From assembly GCF_000975095.1 (NCBI RefSeq), contig NZ_BBRD01000001.1, positions 52,714-116,713 on the forward strand: a DNA stretch of 64,000 nucleotides, read 5' to 3'. The notes below the pieces were generated by a model that ran no database searches, was not told the origin of the DNA, and saw nothing but the letters and a program-made list of their open reading frames with translations. Made by a program: the position numbers and the translations under genes. Within the stretch, counting starts at the first letter, position 1. Each line of letters opens with the position of its first letter. Source of the stretch: Demequina aestuarii. GTDB taxonomy: Bacteria; Actinomycetota; Actinomycetes; Actinomycetales; Demequinaceae. Shown piece after piece: positions 50,421 to 60,575 of the stretch.

Positions 50421-51775
50421 CGGTGATGGACGAGCTGCAGAGAATGCTGGTGAGCGAGCGGGAGGCGGTGCGTGCGTCGCTGCCCTCCACGGGGCCCGAG
50501 CTCGTGGCCCGGGTGCGGAGGTCCGCTCGGCGGCGCCGTCAGGTGCGAGCTCTCGCGACGGGGGCGGCAGCCGTGCTGGCGATCGGTGCGATCGGCGTGG
50601 GTGCATACGGCCTCACGACCACGAACCGCGCTGAGCCTGCGCTGCCCAATCTCTCGTCGTCGCCCGAGTCGAGTGTGCCGTACAACCCGTCACCAGAGCC
50701 TTCGATCTCTCCTTCGCCCATGACGCCGACCGAGCCGTCCGCGGACCCGCGCTTCGACGACAGCCCCGACGGGATCGCGGACGATGCCTACCCGGCGCTC
50801 GCCGCCGACCGCGGCGCGATCGTGCCGGGGGACGCCGATCGCGAGGCCACGATGTACCCGCGCGCCCATGTGATGGAGGACTGGGTGTGGGAAGCGGTGG
50901 GCGAGGGGTGGGCTCTCGACGTGGTGTCAGTGACGTGGAACATCGGTCACTTCGAGAATCCGCTGCCACCGGCCGTGCTGTATCTGGTGAGCCCAGAGGA
51001 CGTGCACTTCGAACTGCGCGAGCTCCCCGAGCGGATGTGGGCGAGCCCTCGCGTCACGTCGTGGCGCGAGCAGCAGGGCACGGCGTCGATGTGGTGGCGC
51101 AACGTCGATGGCGACGAGCACACCGGTCGAGGGGCGGTGGTCGATCTTCGCACTGGTGACGTCGACGACCTGGTGATGGCGGTGTACGGCGAGACCGCGC
51201 ACGACTACAGCTTCGTGATGTCGAATGCTGCCGGTGACGAACTGTGGCGCGCTGAGTCGGATGCGGGGTTCAAGTATTACCGATGGCGCGATGGTGCGGA
51301 TGACGACGGCTGGGTGGCGACCGCCCTCGTCGACCAGGAGCCGACCGCCGATGACTTCGTCGAGGATCCGAAGTTCGTGGGCTTCACGACGACGGCCGAC
51401 GGCAATCGGGTGCTGCTGCAGCGCGCTGTCGACTCCGCGGCCGGCGAGGCGTCCCGCGATGGAAAGAGCTTCCTTGTGTACGACCTCGATGCCGATCACA
51501 TCTCCGAGACGGTCGTCCGCGAGCTCGGACGTGATGCCTCGGTGTACTCAGCGGCCTTCGAGGGTGCCGACACCGTCATGGTGGGGATCGGCTATCGCGA
51601 GGAGACTGGCAAGCGCGGCTTCCAGGCACGAATCACGCTTGGCGGGTCGGGGGCACTGAGCCGTGTCGACGACGACGAGCCGTGGGCAGGGCATCCGGCC
51701 GACGCCGCCCGCTACGACCTGTACTTCGGCAAGCCAGCACCGCAAGGCGCCAACGGTGAAGCGTGCGGATGCTAA
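50417..51775 (+). CDS. Membrane protein, WxW family copy 3, sigma-linked
   Basis: 452 residues from a GTG overlapping the sigma stop. Short charged N-terminus, membrane helix at about 55-72, Pro/Ser-rich linker, then the outer domain with [13 protein letters not shown] near 153-165 and VLYLVSPED near 189. The W-D-P block of the other copies is replaced by a divergent stretch, and the C-terminal Cys pair is not in the same place (the protein ends C-G-C). So it is the most diverged copy. Presumed sensor or regulator of the sigma factor encoded directly before it. Confidence 0.82.
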   Translation: MTVMDELQRMLVSEREAVRASLPSTGPELVARVRRSARRRRQVRALATGAAAVLAIGAIGVGAYGLTTTNRAEPALPNLSSSPESSVPYNPSPEPSISPSPMTPTEPSADPRFDDSPDGIADDAYPALAADRGAIVPGDADREATMYPRAHVMEDWVWEAVGEGWALDVVSVTWNIGHFENPLPPAVLYLVSPEDVHFELRELPERMWASPRVTSWREQQGTASMWWRNVDGDEHTGRGAVVDLRTGDVDDLVMAVYGETAHDYSFVMSNAAGDELWRAESDAGFKYYRWRDGADDDGWVATALVDQEPTADDFVEDPKFVGFTTTADGNRVLLQRAVDSAAGEASRDGKSFLVYDLDADHISETVVRELGRDASVYSAAFEGADTVMVGIGYREETGKRGFQARITLGGSGALSRVDDDEPWAGHPADAARYDLYFGKPAPQGANGEACGC

Positions 51776-51867
51776 TCGTGGCGAGGTCGGCGGCCACGAT
51801 GGGGGTTCCTCGCATCGGCCCTGGCACCGTTGGTCTGGCCTGGCGCGCCTGCCATAGAGTCGGGCGC

Positions 51868-53133
51868 ATGCCTACCACCGCCATCGCGTCCGCCGAGGTC
51901 ATCGTCACCTCGCCGGGACGCAACTTCGTCACCCTGCAGATCACCACGGACGACGGTGTGGTCGGCCTGGGGGACGCCACTCTGAATGGCCGCGAACTCG
52001 CCGTCGCGGTGTACCTCGCGGACCATGTGATCCCGCTGCTCAAGGGCCGCGACGCCATGGACATCGAGGACACCTGGCAGTACCTCTATCGCGGCGCGTA
52101 CTGGCGACGCGGCCCGGTCACGATGGCCGCGATCGCCGCCGTCGACATGGCGCTGTGGGACATCAAGGCCAAGGTCGCGGAATTGCCGCTCTACCAACTT
52201 CTCGGCGGGCGCTCGCGGATGGGCGCACTCGCCTACGCTCACGCCTCCGGCCGCGACACGGAAGAGCTGTTCGACTCGATCCGCGAGCACCTCGACCTGG
52301 GCTACCGCGCGATCAGGGTCCAGACCGGAGTACCCGGCCTGGACAGCGTGTACGGCGTGGCCGCATCGGCCGGCGATGGCGACGGTGCCGAGGACGGTGA
52401 CCGCTACGACTATGAGCCCGCACGCCGTGGCGCCGGGGGTCGCGCGCGGCCGGTCGAGGAGACGTGGGACACCCGTGCCTACCTGCGCCACGTGCCCAGC
52501 GTGTTCGAGGCCGTGCGCTCCGAGTTCGGTGCCGAGCTGCCGCTTCTGCACGACGCGCACCACCGGCTCACGCCGCGCGAGGCCGCTCAGCTGGGACGCT
52601 CGCTCGAGCCGTACGACCTGTTCTGGCTCGAGGACTGCACCCCCGCCGAGGACCCCACCGCCCTGCGCTACGTGCGCGACCACACCACCGTGCCGCTGGC
52701 CATCGGCGAGGTGTTCAATTCGGTGCACGACTACCAGACGCTCATCACCGAGCGCTTGGTGGACTACGTGCGCTCTGCGGTCACTCACACGGGAGGCATC
52801 ACCCACCTCAAGAAGCTGGCGGACTTTGCGTCGATCTACGGCATCAAGACGGGGTTCCACGGCCCGACGGACGTGTCGCCCGTGGGCCAGGCCGCACACC
52901 TGCACCTGGACCTGGCGCTTCACAACTTCGGCATCCAGGAGCACATGCGCCACTCAGAAGCGACGCTCGAGGTGTTCCGCACCTCGTTCCGCTTCGAGGA
53001 CGGCCGCCTGCACCCCGGCGAGAGAATCGGTCTGGGCGTCGAGATCGACCGCGACGCCGCGCGCGAGCACGCCTATGACCCTGCCTACCTACCGATCAAT
53101 CGCCTCGCGGATGGGACTGTCCATGACTGGTAG
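51868..53133 (+). CDS. Enolase-superfamily dehydratase, D-mannonate dehydratase (ManD/RspA) type
   Basis: 421 residues, typical length. Opening [13 protein letters not shown] near 14; [11 protein letters not shown] near 70; metal ligands in [11 protein letters not shown] near 225 (Asp), FWLEDCTP near 252 (Glu) and IGEVFNS near 280 (Glu); T-G-F-H-G-P-T-D near 328 with the catalytic His; W-residue end. The loop around 165-195 is longer than usual and Gly/Asp/Arg-rich. Dehydrates D-mannonate to 2-keto-3-deoxy-gluconate, or a related acid sugar. No sugar-acid genes are adjacent. Confidence 0.92.
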   Translation: MPTTAIASAEVIVTSPGRNFVTLQITTDDGVVGLGDATLNGRELAVAVYLADHVIPLLKGRDAMDIEDTWQYLYRGAYWRRGPVTMAAIAAVDMALWDIKAKVAELPLYQLLGGRSRMGALAYAHASGRDTEELFDSIREHLDLGYRAIRVQTGVPGLDSVYGVAASAGDGDGAEDGDRYDYEPARRGAGGRARPVEETWDTRAYLRHVPSVFEAVRSEFGAELPLLHDAHHRLTPREAAQLGRSLEPYDLFWLEDCTPAEDPTALRYVRDHTTVPLAIGEVFNSVHDYQTLITERLVDYVRSAVTHTGGITHLKKLADFASIYGIKTGFHGPTDVSPVGQAAHLHLDLALHNFGIQEHMRHSEATLEVFRTSFRFEDGRLHPGERIGLGVEIDRDAAREHAYDPAYLPINRLADGTVHDW

Positions 53134-54331
53134 CCACCGACGTCGTCGACGTGACGCCGCAGCCGTCGCCCTCATCGCCGTCACGGCGATGGTGCTGGCC
53201 GCGTGCCAGTCATCCGATCCCGACCCCGCCACGACGCCACCTCCGTCGGCGCCCGCCACCGAGTCCCCGGCCCCCTCCCCGTCGCCGTCGCCGTCGGAGG
53301 CCACGTGGCCTCCGACCGAGCTCGACGCGCTGACCCCGGCCGATCCGGTGGACGAGGGCGAGCCCACCGCCTACGCGGCGCCGGAGTGGCTCTGGGACTG
53401 GGTCGACGACTCATGGTCGACGGCGATCTACTCGACGCTGGAGTTCACTCACCCTGAGGGGAAGAGCCCGGGCTTCGAAGGAGTCCAGTGGCTCTATCTG
53501 CTCGCGCCCGACGGCGCCGCATTCCGGATCGCGGACCTGGGGGACGCGGCCAACGCGACGATCGTCGACTGGGATCCGGGCCACCGCAAGGCATGGCTGC
53601 GCCTGCAGGGCTTCTCTGAGGAGCGGGACGTGGCCGAGGTCGACCTGCTCACGGGAGCGGTGGACACGGATGACTTCACTGATGGCGCCGGACCGCGTCA
53701 CTCGGTGGAGGACGAGAGCCTTGCTCTCGACTTCCTGCCCCGCGCGGTCGCGCCGGACGGCACGCGGCTGTGGGTGGACATCGACCCCCTCCTCGGCGCG
53801 ACGAGTGGAGTGGCCTGGTACTCACCCGTCACGGGCGAATGGGAGTCGAGCGCGGTGAACGAGACGTTGTTCGACATCGCGGCTGCGCGCTACGCCCGCG
53901 GCACTGATGGCGCGGTCTCTCCCGGCTACGTGGCGGGCTCGGCCTGGGTATCGATCGCGGACGAACGCGCTCTCGTCATGGTCCCCCATGAGGGTGGTCA
54001 GGGGACGATCGCGCGCACTCACATCGTGATTGCCCACGACTTGGGTGATGACTCGTTCACACGGACTGTCTTCGCGGCGCTCGACGCGACGTCGAGCTGC
54101 CGTCCTTTGGGGCCCAACGGCGACTCAATCCTTGTGGAATGCTCGAGCGTCGATGGCACCCGCTGGGAAGTCGAACCCGCCGCTGGCAGTGTTGCTGAGG
54201 TGTCGGAGGACGTCGTCTCGGACGGGGGAACCGACCTCGGCAGCTACACGGAGGACGTGAAAGCTCAGGGCACCCGACCGCCGAATGTCGACGACTGGAC
54301 GGACCTCATGCCAGCGCCACAGGTGCCCTGA
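53123..54331 (+). CDS. Lipoprotein, WxW family copy 4
   Basis: 402 residues from an ATG inside the 3' end of the dehydratase gene (11-base overlap); an ATG 12 bases earlier is also in frame. Basic start, hydrophobic segment and lipobox V-L-A-A-C (Cys near 26), then a Pro/Ser linker. The outer domain has [11 protein letters not shown] near 89-99, WLYLLAPDG near 121, [16 protein letters not shown] near 148 and two Cys in the C-terminal block (SSCRPLG, ILVECSS). So this copy is lipid-anchored, while copies 1-3 have a membrane helix. Role unknown. Confidence 0.85.
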   Translation: MTGSHRRRRRDAAAVALIAVTAMVLAACQSSDPDPATTPPPSAPATESPAPSPSPSPSEATWPPTELDALTPADPVDEGEPTAYAAPEWLWDWVDDSWSTAIYSTLEFTHPEGKSPGFEGVQWLYLLAPDGAAFRIADLGDAANATIVDWDPGHRKAWLRLQGFSEERDVAEVDLLTGAVDTDDFTDGAGPRHSVEDESLALDFLPRAVAPDGTRLWVDIDPLLGATSGVAWYSPVTGEWESSAVNETLFDIAAARYARGTDGAVSPGYVAGSAWVSIADERALVMVPHEGGQGTIARTHIVIAHDLGDDSFTRTVFAALDATSSCRPLGPNGDSILVECSSVDGTRWEVEPAAGSVAEVSEDVVSDGGTDLGSYTEDVKAQGTRPPNVDDWTDLMPAPQVP

Positions 54332-54368
54332 CGAACTGCCCTGACCGCCGCATCGGGCGTTGAGTGGC

Positions 54369-55643
54369 TCAGAGGTTCGGCGGGATCGGCGGTTGCTCGA
54401 CCCACTCGTCAGCGTCCTTGAGGGCGGGCGAGTGGGCGTCGGGAGCATCCGGCCGGTCGGTGCCTCGCCTGATTACCGGTGACGCGAGCAGCGCGATGCC
54501 CACCATCGCCGTCGCGGACCCGGCCGCCAGATACAGCCCGGCATGCGCGCCCACGTTGTCGACGAGGTAGCCCGCGATCCACGCGCCGAAGGCGACGCCC
54601 ACGCCCATGCCGATCCGCAGCCACGACATGCCCTCGGTGATCTGGTCGCGCTTGACCACGCGCTGCACGATGGTGTCGGCATTGGTCAGCGTGGGTGCGA
54701 TCGCGGCGCCAGCCACGAAGCCGATCAGCGCGAACATCACCATGCTGGTGGACAGCGTCAGCAGTCCGAAACCGATGGCGAGAGCGACGGTGCCCCACAC
54801 GGTGCGCTTCCACAGGGCCAGCTTCCAGTGACGCGACCCGTACAGGATGCCGCCCACGAACGACCCGGCGGACACGATGCCCAGCAGGACTCCCGAGAGG
54901 GTCTTGTGACCCTGCTCCTCCGCGAAGCCGACGGTGGAGATGTCGAACGCCCCGAACATGGTTCCGAGTCCGAGCGTGATGAACGCCGCCCCGATGACGG
55001 CGCCGGGAAGCCCCAGCCCCAGCCCTCGGCCGCCGGTCCGGCCCCGCGCCGGCGGCTCGGTGGCGCGCTGCGAGAGCAGGATTGTGAGGCCGACCACGGT
55101 GCCGACCGCCGACACGACCAGACCGGCTGGCGCCCATAGGGTGGTCGCCAGGATCGTCGCGAGAGCCGGACCGGTGATGAACAGCACCTCGTCGAGCACG
55201 CCCTCGAGCGCGAACGCCGTGTGGATGTCCTCGTCGGTCTCCAAGATGTTGGACCACCGGGCGCGCGTCAACGACCCGAGCGGGCCGGACAACGACGCCA
55301 CGATGACGGCGATCCACAGGATCCACTCCGCGCCGTTGTTCATCGCGGTCCAGATCCCCAGCGTGACGCCGATGATGTGCAGCCCGAGCAGCGGCAGCAT
55401 CACCGCGCGCTGGCCGAGCCGGTCGACCAGCCTGGACGTGGGCACCGTCTGCAGGGCCCACACGACGATGCCGATCGCGGCGACGCGGCCGGCCATCTCG
55501 TAGCTGTCGTATTGGATCTGCACCATCAGGATGAACGAGATGTTGAACATCGAGATGGGCAGGCGCGACAGCAGGCCCGCGAAGGCGAACGCCTTCGCGC
55601 CTGGGTGTTGAAGGATGGTGCGATACGGGGCGAGCACCCCCAT
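54369..55643 (-). CDS. MFS transporter
   Basis: 424 residues with about 12 membrane helices. R-L-V-D-R-L-G-Q-R near residue 71 is the family's loop 2-3 motif (D-R-x-G-x-R), and L-S-R-L-P-I-S-M-F near 24 is seen in drug-efflux-like members. The tail is hydrophilic and Pro-rich. Convergent with the copy-4 lipoprotein gene, 37 bases apart. Substrate unknown. Confidence 0.9.
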   Translation of the reverse strand: MGVLAPYRTILQHPGAKAFAFAGLLSRLPISMFNISFILMVQIQYDSYEMAGRVAAIGIVVWALQTVPTSRLVDRLGQRAVMLPLLGLHIIGVTLGIWTAMNNGAEWILWIAVIVASLSGPLGSLTRARWSNILETDEDIHTAFALEGVLDEVLFITGPALATILATTLWAPAGLVVSAVGTVVGLTILLSQRATEPPARGRTGGRGLGLGLPGAVIGAAFITLGLGTMFGAFDISTVGFAEEQGHKTLSGVLLGIVSAGSFVGGILYGSRHWKLALWKRTVWGTVALAIGFGLLTLSTSMVMFALIGFVAGAAIAPTLTNADTIVQRVVKRDQITEGMSWLRIGMGVGVAFGAWIAGYLVDNVGAHAGLYLAAGSATAMVGIALLASPVIRRGTDRPDAPDAHSPALKDADEWVEQPPIPPNL

Positions 55644-55664
55644 ATGCTCTCACCGCGCGGGGGG

Positions 55665-56516
55665 TCAGGTGGACGGGCGTGGTTCCCCGTCGTCCTCGGT
55701 GGCCGTGTCGTCGAGCGTCGCGTCGCCGAGCATTCCGGGCCCGTGCGGGTCCGAGGTCGTCGAGGGCGGCGGCAGCGCGCTCCGGCGATGCGTGCGCCGG
55801 TCCTGAATGATCAGCGCGGCGGCGCCGCCCACCACGAGGATGAAGGCGAGCACGACCCCGCCCCACTTCAGCAGTGGGCCCCAATCGAACTGGTCGTCAG
55901 CGCCTGCGACGATGCGGATGTCCTGGCCGCTCGCGAGATCCGTCAGGCCCAGGGTGACCGAGTTGCCCTCGATCTCCCCGGCGGTGGCCTCTTCGACGAG
56001 CCCAGGGAACGTATAGGTGATCGCGACCTCGACGCTCGACTCGAGCAGCCCCAACTGCGACTCGGAGACGCCGAGCGAGTCCAGGTCCACGCCCTCGGGG
56101 GACATCATCTCGACGATGAACTGGCCATCGGTCTCGGTGAGGGTGGCGGCGCCACCGATGCCGGAGGCCGTCTGCTCGGCAGCGGCGTTGAACTCCTCGA
56201 GCGGCAGGTCCGTGAGGGTGAGCTCCACACCAGCGAGCTCACCGTCGTCGTACGGCTCGACGAGCACCTGGCCCGGGTACTCCTCTTCGAGTGCCGCGAG
56301 CTCAGGAGAGCTGTCCAGGTCCTCGAACAGCGCGCCGATGTCCATGCCCGCCTGGTCGCCGATCTGCGCCGCGACGTCATCGGAGAACGCCACGACGGAG
56401 TGCTGAGAGAACGTGCCGTCGGCCCCGATCGTGGTGTCGACGGTGGTGCGCACGCACCCCGTGAGGGCGAGCGCCGCGATCGCGGCGGCTCCCGACCAAC
56501 GCAGCACCGTGGTCAC
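55665..56516 (-). CDS. LppM-like lipoprotein with C-terminal membrane helix, copy 1
   Basis: 283 residues. Lipobox A-L-T-G-C (Cys near 21), then V-R-T-T-V-D-T-T-I-G-A-D-G, a start typical of LppM-type proteins. A beta-rich outer domain of about 190 residues follows, then a membrane helix at about 222-245 and a hydrophilic tail. It overlaps the upstream paralogue by 4 bases (ATGA). Mycobacterial LppM is linked to cell-envelope and phagosome functions; here only a family-level likeness is claimed. Confidence 0.82.
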   Translation of the reverse strand: MTTVLRWSGAAAIAALALTGCVRTTVDTTIGADGTFSQHSVVAFSDDVAAQIGDQAGMDIGALFEDLDSSPELAALEEEYPGQVLVEPYDDGELAGVELTLTDLPLEEFNAAAEQTASGIGGAATLTETDGQFIVEMMSPEGVDLDSLGVSESQLGLLESSVEVAITYTFPGLVEEATAGEIEGNSVTLGLTDLASGQDIRIVAGADDQFDWGPLLKWGGVVLAFILVVGGAAALIIQDRRTHRRSALPPPSTTSDPHGPGMLGDATLDDTATEDDGEPRPST

Positions 56517-57442
56517 GGCCGGTGCGCCTCCCCGTCGGTCTCGTCGTCGGCCTGCGGTGCGTCGTCTGCCTGGACTGCGTCGTCGGTGGACGACGCGTCA
56601 GCGGCGTCACCGGGAGCGGCGTCCGTCGTCTCGGGGACGGCCGATGCGGTGGCGGGGTCGGCAGGGTCCGTGGGGTCTGCGGCGGGCGTGGGTGCGACCA
56701 CCGGAGGAGCGTCGATGGGGTCGCCGGCCGGCGCATCGGTGCCGGGCTCGAACGATGCCTCGGGGGAGGAGACCTGAGACTCATCGACCGACTTGCGTCG
56801 GCTCGACACGATCAGCACACTGGCGACGCCTGCGCCGATCCCCACGAGGGCGGCGATCACGAGGATCAGCCACAGGGGGAAGCCGCCGTCGGCGCTTGCG
56901 GAGCCGCGGGCCTGGAGCTCTCCGCTCTGCTCGAGCAGGTCCCACGTCACCGTGGTGCCGTCGAGCTCGCCGTTGTGGTCCGACACCGTGCCGGGGAACG
57001 TCACGGACATGGTGGCGGAGGCGGTCTCGGGCAGCTCCTCGCCGCCAGTCTGATCCGTGAGGTCGTCAGCGGTGCCGGAGACCACGTAGTCGTCGCCGTC
57101 GCGGAAGATGCGCAGACCGTCGCCGGCCGCGTCGAACTCCTCCAGGGGGAGGCCCGAGAAGGTGGTCTGGGTGCCGACGAAGTCGGGGCTGCCGTCGCCG
57201 TTCTCATCCTCGGACTCGTAGCGCTCCGTGGTGCCGCCGGGAATGGTCTCCTCGCCACCCAGCAGGTCGTCGAGGCTCTCCTCCCCAGCGATCTCCAGCA
57301 GTTCCTGGGACATGGCGAAGATGAAGTCGCCGCTGGCGGTGTCGTCCTCGTCGAGGGTGACGTTCATCTCGACTCGGACGCATCCGGTGAGGGCGAGCGT
57401 GGACACGACGGCGAGCGCAAGCCCGCGGGTGAGGGTTCTCAT
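56513..57442 (-). CDS. LppM-like lipoprotein with C-terminal membrane helix, copy 2
   Basis: 309 residues from ATG at 57442; a GTG three codons earlier is in frame. Lipobox A-L-T-G-C (Cys near 21), V-R-V-E-M-N-V-T-L-D-E-D-D-T, a G-L-P-L-E-E-F-D-A block (matching D-L-P-L-E-E-F-N-A in the paralogue), a membrane helix at about 186-212 and a very acidic Ala/Pro/Asp tail of about 95 residues facing the cytoplasm. Tandem duplicate of the preceding entry with ATGA overlap. The TetR gene ends 35 bases upstream on the same strand. Confidence 0.82.
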   Translation of the reverse strand: MRTLTRGLALAVVSTLALTGCVRVEMNVTLDEDDTASGDFIFAMSQELLEIAGEESLDDLLGGEETIPGGTTERYESEDENGDGSPDFVGTQTTFSGLPLEEFDAAGDGLRIFRDGDDYVVSGTADDLTDQTGGEELPETASATMSVTFPGTVSDHNGELDGTTVTWDLLEQSGELQARGSASADGGFPLWLILVIAALVGIGAGVASVLIVSSRRKSVDESQVSSPEASFEPGTDAPAGDPIDAPPVVAPTPAADPTDPADPATASAVPETTDAAPGDAADASSTDDAVQADDAPQADDETDGEAHRP

Positions 57443-57476
57443 GGCGACCACTGTCCCACAGGGCCCAGTCGCGGGT

Positions 57477-58145
57477 CTAGGCGCCCCCGCCCGGCGGGCG
57501 GTAGTCCAAGGAGGGGCCGTTGGCGCGGTGCACGAACGTGTGGAACTCCTCGATGCTCATGGGGCTCGGCGGGAGCTCGCCCGCGGGGCCGTCGGCGCGC
57601 AGGCCGTCGAGGACGATCGCGAGGTGCCGGCGCAGCATCGCGCGCTCGAGCTCGGTCGGACGTCCCACGAGGCTGGCCAGCGCGAAGGCGGTGACGGCCA
57701 GGTCTGCAGGCGCGACGCCGGCGCGCAGCGCGCCCTCCTCCTCTGCGGCCCTGATCACTCTCTCGACTACGACGGCGGCGGCGTTGGCCGGTGAGTAGGA
57801 GGGATCGATCTCGTGCATGAGGCGCATGACGGTCCGCACCGCCGGCACGTCGGCGATGGCGAGAGTGACGGCCTCGAGCCGCATGCAGAGCTCGCCCCAC
57901 GCCGAGTCTGCGGACGTGTCCTGCATGAAGACCGCACCCACCTGCGTGAGCGCACGGTCGTACGCCGCACGGATGAGGTCCTCGTGGGTCGCGAAGTGGC
58001 GGTAGGCGGTTCCAACGCCGAGCCCCGACCGCAGCGCCGTCTCGCGGACCGAAAGGTCGGGTCCCCGATCGGCAAGGATGTCGAAGGCGGCGACCAGGAG
58101 ACGCTCGTGGTTCTCGACTGCGTCGCGGCGCTTCATGCGAGTCAT
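57477..58145 (-). CDS. TetR-family transcriptional regulator
   Basis: 222 residues. Helix-turn-helix at about 17-60: L-L-V-A-A-F-D-I-L-A-D-R-G, V-R-E-T-A-L-R-S-G-L-G-V-G-T-A-Y-R-H-F. The C-terminal ligand domain is of the type paired with TetR_C_33-like SbtR proteins. Divergent from the CopD-CtaG gene with 73 bases between starts, and 35 bases before the LppM-like pair on its own strand. It may control either. The ligand is unknown. Confidence 0.93.
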   Translation of the reverse strand: MTRMKRRDAVENHERLLVAAFDILADRGPDLSVRETALRSGLGVGTAYRHFATHEDLIRAAYDRALTQVGAVFMQDTSADSAWGELCMRLEAVTLAIADVPAVRTVMRLMHEIDPSYSPANAAAVVVERVIRAAEEEGALRAGVAPADLAVTAFALASLVGRPTELERAMLRRHLAIVLDGLRADGPAGELPPSPMSIEEFHTFVHRANGPSLDYRPPGGGA

Positions 58146-58218
58146 GGGGGGGAGTGTATGCCCGGGTCACGCCCGGGGGCGGAGCCGGAGGGCCTGTCCT
58201 CGCGCGTACGATTCCGTT

Positions 58219-60063
58219 ATGCCCGTCGATGCCCTGGTCGCCATTCTCGGTGGCCTTCGGGACGTCGCTCTCGCATTGACTGCAGGAGGCTTGATCGCAC
58301 TCGCCGTCATGCTGCCGGCGGGTCATGCCGCTGCTGGTCGCGCGGCCGCCGTGGCGCGCTGGTCCTCCACGGCCTGGGCCGCATCCGCGCTCGCGTACGT
58401 CTTCGCGGCCTACGCGCGGATCCGCAACGAGGACGTCGCGCCGGAGCGGTTCGTCGAAGAGGTGTGGTCGTTCGTCACCACCATCGACCTGGGACAGGCC
58501 TACCTGCACATGGCGCTCGCGGCGATCGTCGTGTCCGTGCTCGCAGCAGTCGTCCGCAGTCCGCAGGCATCGGCGTGGACGCTGGTGCCCATGGTGTGGG
58601 CGCTGGGGTGGCAGGCGCAGACCGGCCACGCCGCGGGCGCCGCCGACCACCACCTTGCGGTGAGCGCGATGTTCCTGCACCTCGCCGCGTCGGCGGTGTG
58701 GCTCGGGGTGATCGCAGTCCTGTTCCTGATGCGCCGCCCGCTGGGCAGTGACGCGAAGGCCGCCGTCCAGCGGGGGTCCCGGATCGCGCTGTGGGCTGCG
58801 GTGGCGATCATTGTCTCCGGCATCGCGAACGCCTGGGTCCGCCTGGGCTCGCCGACCGACCTCGTCACGACCACCTATGGCCGCCTGCTCGTTCTCAAGG
58901 TGGTCCTGATGTCGGTCGCGGTCGCGCTCGCGGCGTGGCACCGCAGGGCGAGCCTGCCGCGCCTGTCCGAGCGCGACGTGCGGGAACGCTTCTGGCGCGT
59001 GATGGCCGTCGACGTGGGCGCGCTCGTCGCGGTGGTCGGCGTCGCAGTGGTGCTGTCGGGGAGCGCCCCTCCCGTGCCGATCGAGGCCCTCGAGGATCCC
59101 ACCCCGGCGTACTCCCTCACCGGCTACGCGCTGCCGCCGGCACCGTCGGCCCTGAACTGGTTGGCGCTGTGGAGGCTCGAGATCCTCACCGCGTTCGCAG
59201 TGGGGACGGCGGCCGTGGTCTACCTGCGGTGGGCCGTGCGTCTGAGCCGTCGCGGCGATCGCTGGCCCTGGTATCGCACGTTCTCCTTCCTGTCTGGTCT
59301 CGCGGTGCTCGCGTGGATCACGCAGGGCGCGCCCACCATCTACGGCATGGTCACCTTCTCCGGCCACATGGTGGAGCACATGCTGCTCGTGATGGTGGCC
59401 CCGATCCCACTCGCGCTCGGCGCCCCCGTGACCCTTGCCCTCCGGGCGCTGCCCGCGCGCACGGACCGCTCGCGCGGGCCCCGCGAATGGCTGCGCGGCA
59501 TCGTCGACTCCCGCCTGCTGCGCGTGCTGTCCCACCCCGTTGTCGCCGCCGTGAACTTCGCGGGTTCGCTCGTGGTCTTCTACTACACCCCGCTGTTCGA
59601 GTTCGCACTGAGCAACCACGTGGGGCACCTGTGGATGATCGTCCACTTCACCCTCGCCGGCTACCTGTTCGCCAACGCCCTGGTGGGCATCGACCCGGTG
59701 CCCAAGCGCCCGTCGTACCCGATGCGGATCGTCCTGCTCTTCGCGACCATGGCCTTCCACGCCTTCTTCGGGGTCGCACTGATGAGCTCCACGGTGCTGC
59801 TGGCGCCGCGGTGGTTCGGGCTGATGGGCCGCGACTGGGGGCCCGATGCGATCACCGATCAGCAGTACGGCGGTCAGATCGCGTGGGGCATCGGCGAGCT
59901 GCCCGTGGTGCTGCTCGCCATCGGTGTGATCCTGGGTTGGCGAATGGCCGACACGCGCGAGGCGCGACGCAAGGACCGGCAGGCCGATCGTGATGACGAC
60001 GCCGAGCTGCGCGCCTACAACGCCATGCTGGCGGAGACCGCCAGGCGCGATCGCGACGCCTGA
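58219..60063 (+). CDS. CopD-CtaG fusion: copper-handling and cytochrome oxidase assembly membrane protein
   Basis: 614 residues, about 14-15 membrane helices. The first half (to about 300) is CopD-like: D-L-G-Q-A-Y-L-H-M, T-G-H-A-A-G-A-A-D-H-H-L, L-H-L-A-A-S-A-V-W-L-G and a G-R-L-L-V-L-K-V block, with His/Met that could bind copper. The second half (about 340-590) is CtaG_Caa3-like: F-S-G-H-M-V-E-H-M-L-L-V-M, S-N-H-V-G-H-L-W-M-I-V-H-F and F-H-A-F-F-G-V-A-L-M. Such fusions are usual in actinobacteria and help load copper into cytochrome oxidase. Divergent from the TetR gene. Confidence 0.93.
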   Translation: MPVDALVAILGGLRDVALALTAGGLIALAVMLPAGHAAAGRAAAVARWSSTAWAASALAYVFAAYARIRNEDVAPERFVEEVWSFVTTIDLGQAYLHMALAAIVVSVLAAVVRSPQASAWTLVPMVWALGWQAQTGHAAGAADHHLAVSAMFLHLAASAVWLGVIAVLFLMRRPLGSDAKAAVQRGSRIALWAAVAIIVSGIANAWVRLGSPTDLVTTTYGRLLVLKVVLMSVAVALAAWHRRASLPRLSERDVRERFWRVMAVDVGALVAVVGVAVVLSGSAPPVPIEALEDPTPAYSLTGYALPPAPSALNWLALWRLEILTAFAVGTAAVVYLRWAVRLSRRGDRWPWYRTFSFLSGLAVLAWITQGAPTIYGMVTFSGHMVEHMLLVMVAPIPLALGAPVTLALRALPARTDRSRGPREWLRGIVDSRLLRVLSHPVVAAVNFAGSLVVFYYTPLFEFALSNHVGHLWMIVHFTLAGYLFANALVGIDPVPKRPSYPMRIVLLFATMAFHAFFGVALMSSTVLLAPRWFGLMGRDWGPDAITDQQYGGQIAWGIGELPVVLLAIGVILGWRMADTREARRKDRQADRDDDAELRAYNAMLAETARRDRDA

Positions 60064-60065
60064 GG

Positions 60066-60143
60066 TTATCCACAGATTTTGTCCACAGGCATGTGAACAT
60101 CGAGTGAACGACGCGTAGATCCGGTGGATAACGCTGTGGGGAA
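60066..60143. other. Cluster of DnaA-box-like sites
   Basis: TTATCCACA (60066-60074) is a perfect consensus box. TTGTCCACA (60079-60087) has one change and matches the streptomycete variant. GGTGGATAA (60123-60131) is the reverse-strand box with one change. TGTGGGGAA (60135-60143) is a weaker reverse match. Four sites in 78 bases is far above chance in 70% GC DNA. dnaA, dnaN and gyrB are not in the window, so this is not a normal oriC setting. Confidence 0.55.
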
Positions 60144-60542
60144 GAGGTGGACGAAAAAAAGTCCCCCGGAGCGGTTGCAGCGCAGTGGAGAGGCGAGTAC
60201 GACTAGTCCCATCGGAACTTCGGTTCCACCGCCTCGGGAGGTCGCGAGATCGCCTCGGGGGCTGGCGCTCCAGGTGCGCGGCTCGGGTCAACCGGGCCAA
60301 AGCCCCTGGTAAGTCATCAATCGGTGGGCTGAGGTGACGGATGCGTCGGACAACGTCGGTCCACGTCGACGGGGCCACCTTCGGGTGGTCTCCGAGAACT
60401 GTGGGTGACGGCACAGGGGCCTGGCGGCCCGATGCATCGACCGAGAGGTCATCGCCTTGCGAGGCGGTGTTGCCGCATCGTCAATCGCGGCCGTCACGAC
60501 TGAGGAGTTATCCCCAGTTCGTGAAAACTCTCCGGTCATGGC

Positions 60543-60575
60543 AAGGCCCCCCGAACGCTTACTTCGGGGGGCCTT
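60543..60575. terminator. Strong bidirectional terminator hairpin
   Basis: AAGGCCCCCCGAA pairs perfectly with TTCGGGGGGCCTT around a 7-base loop. The A-run and T-run of the stem allow termination from either side. It separates the DnaA-box region from the membrane-protein gene at 60787; no gene ends right before it on either strand. Confidence 0.75.

Noticed and set aside
54409-55884. 491-codon leftward frame overlapping the MFS gene
   Set aside because: Same strand but different frame; Arg/Pro-rich shadow without membrane helices.
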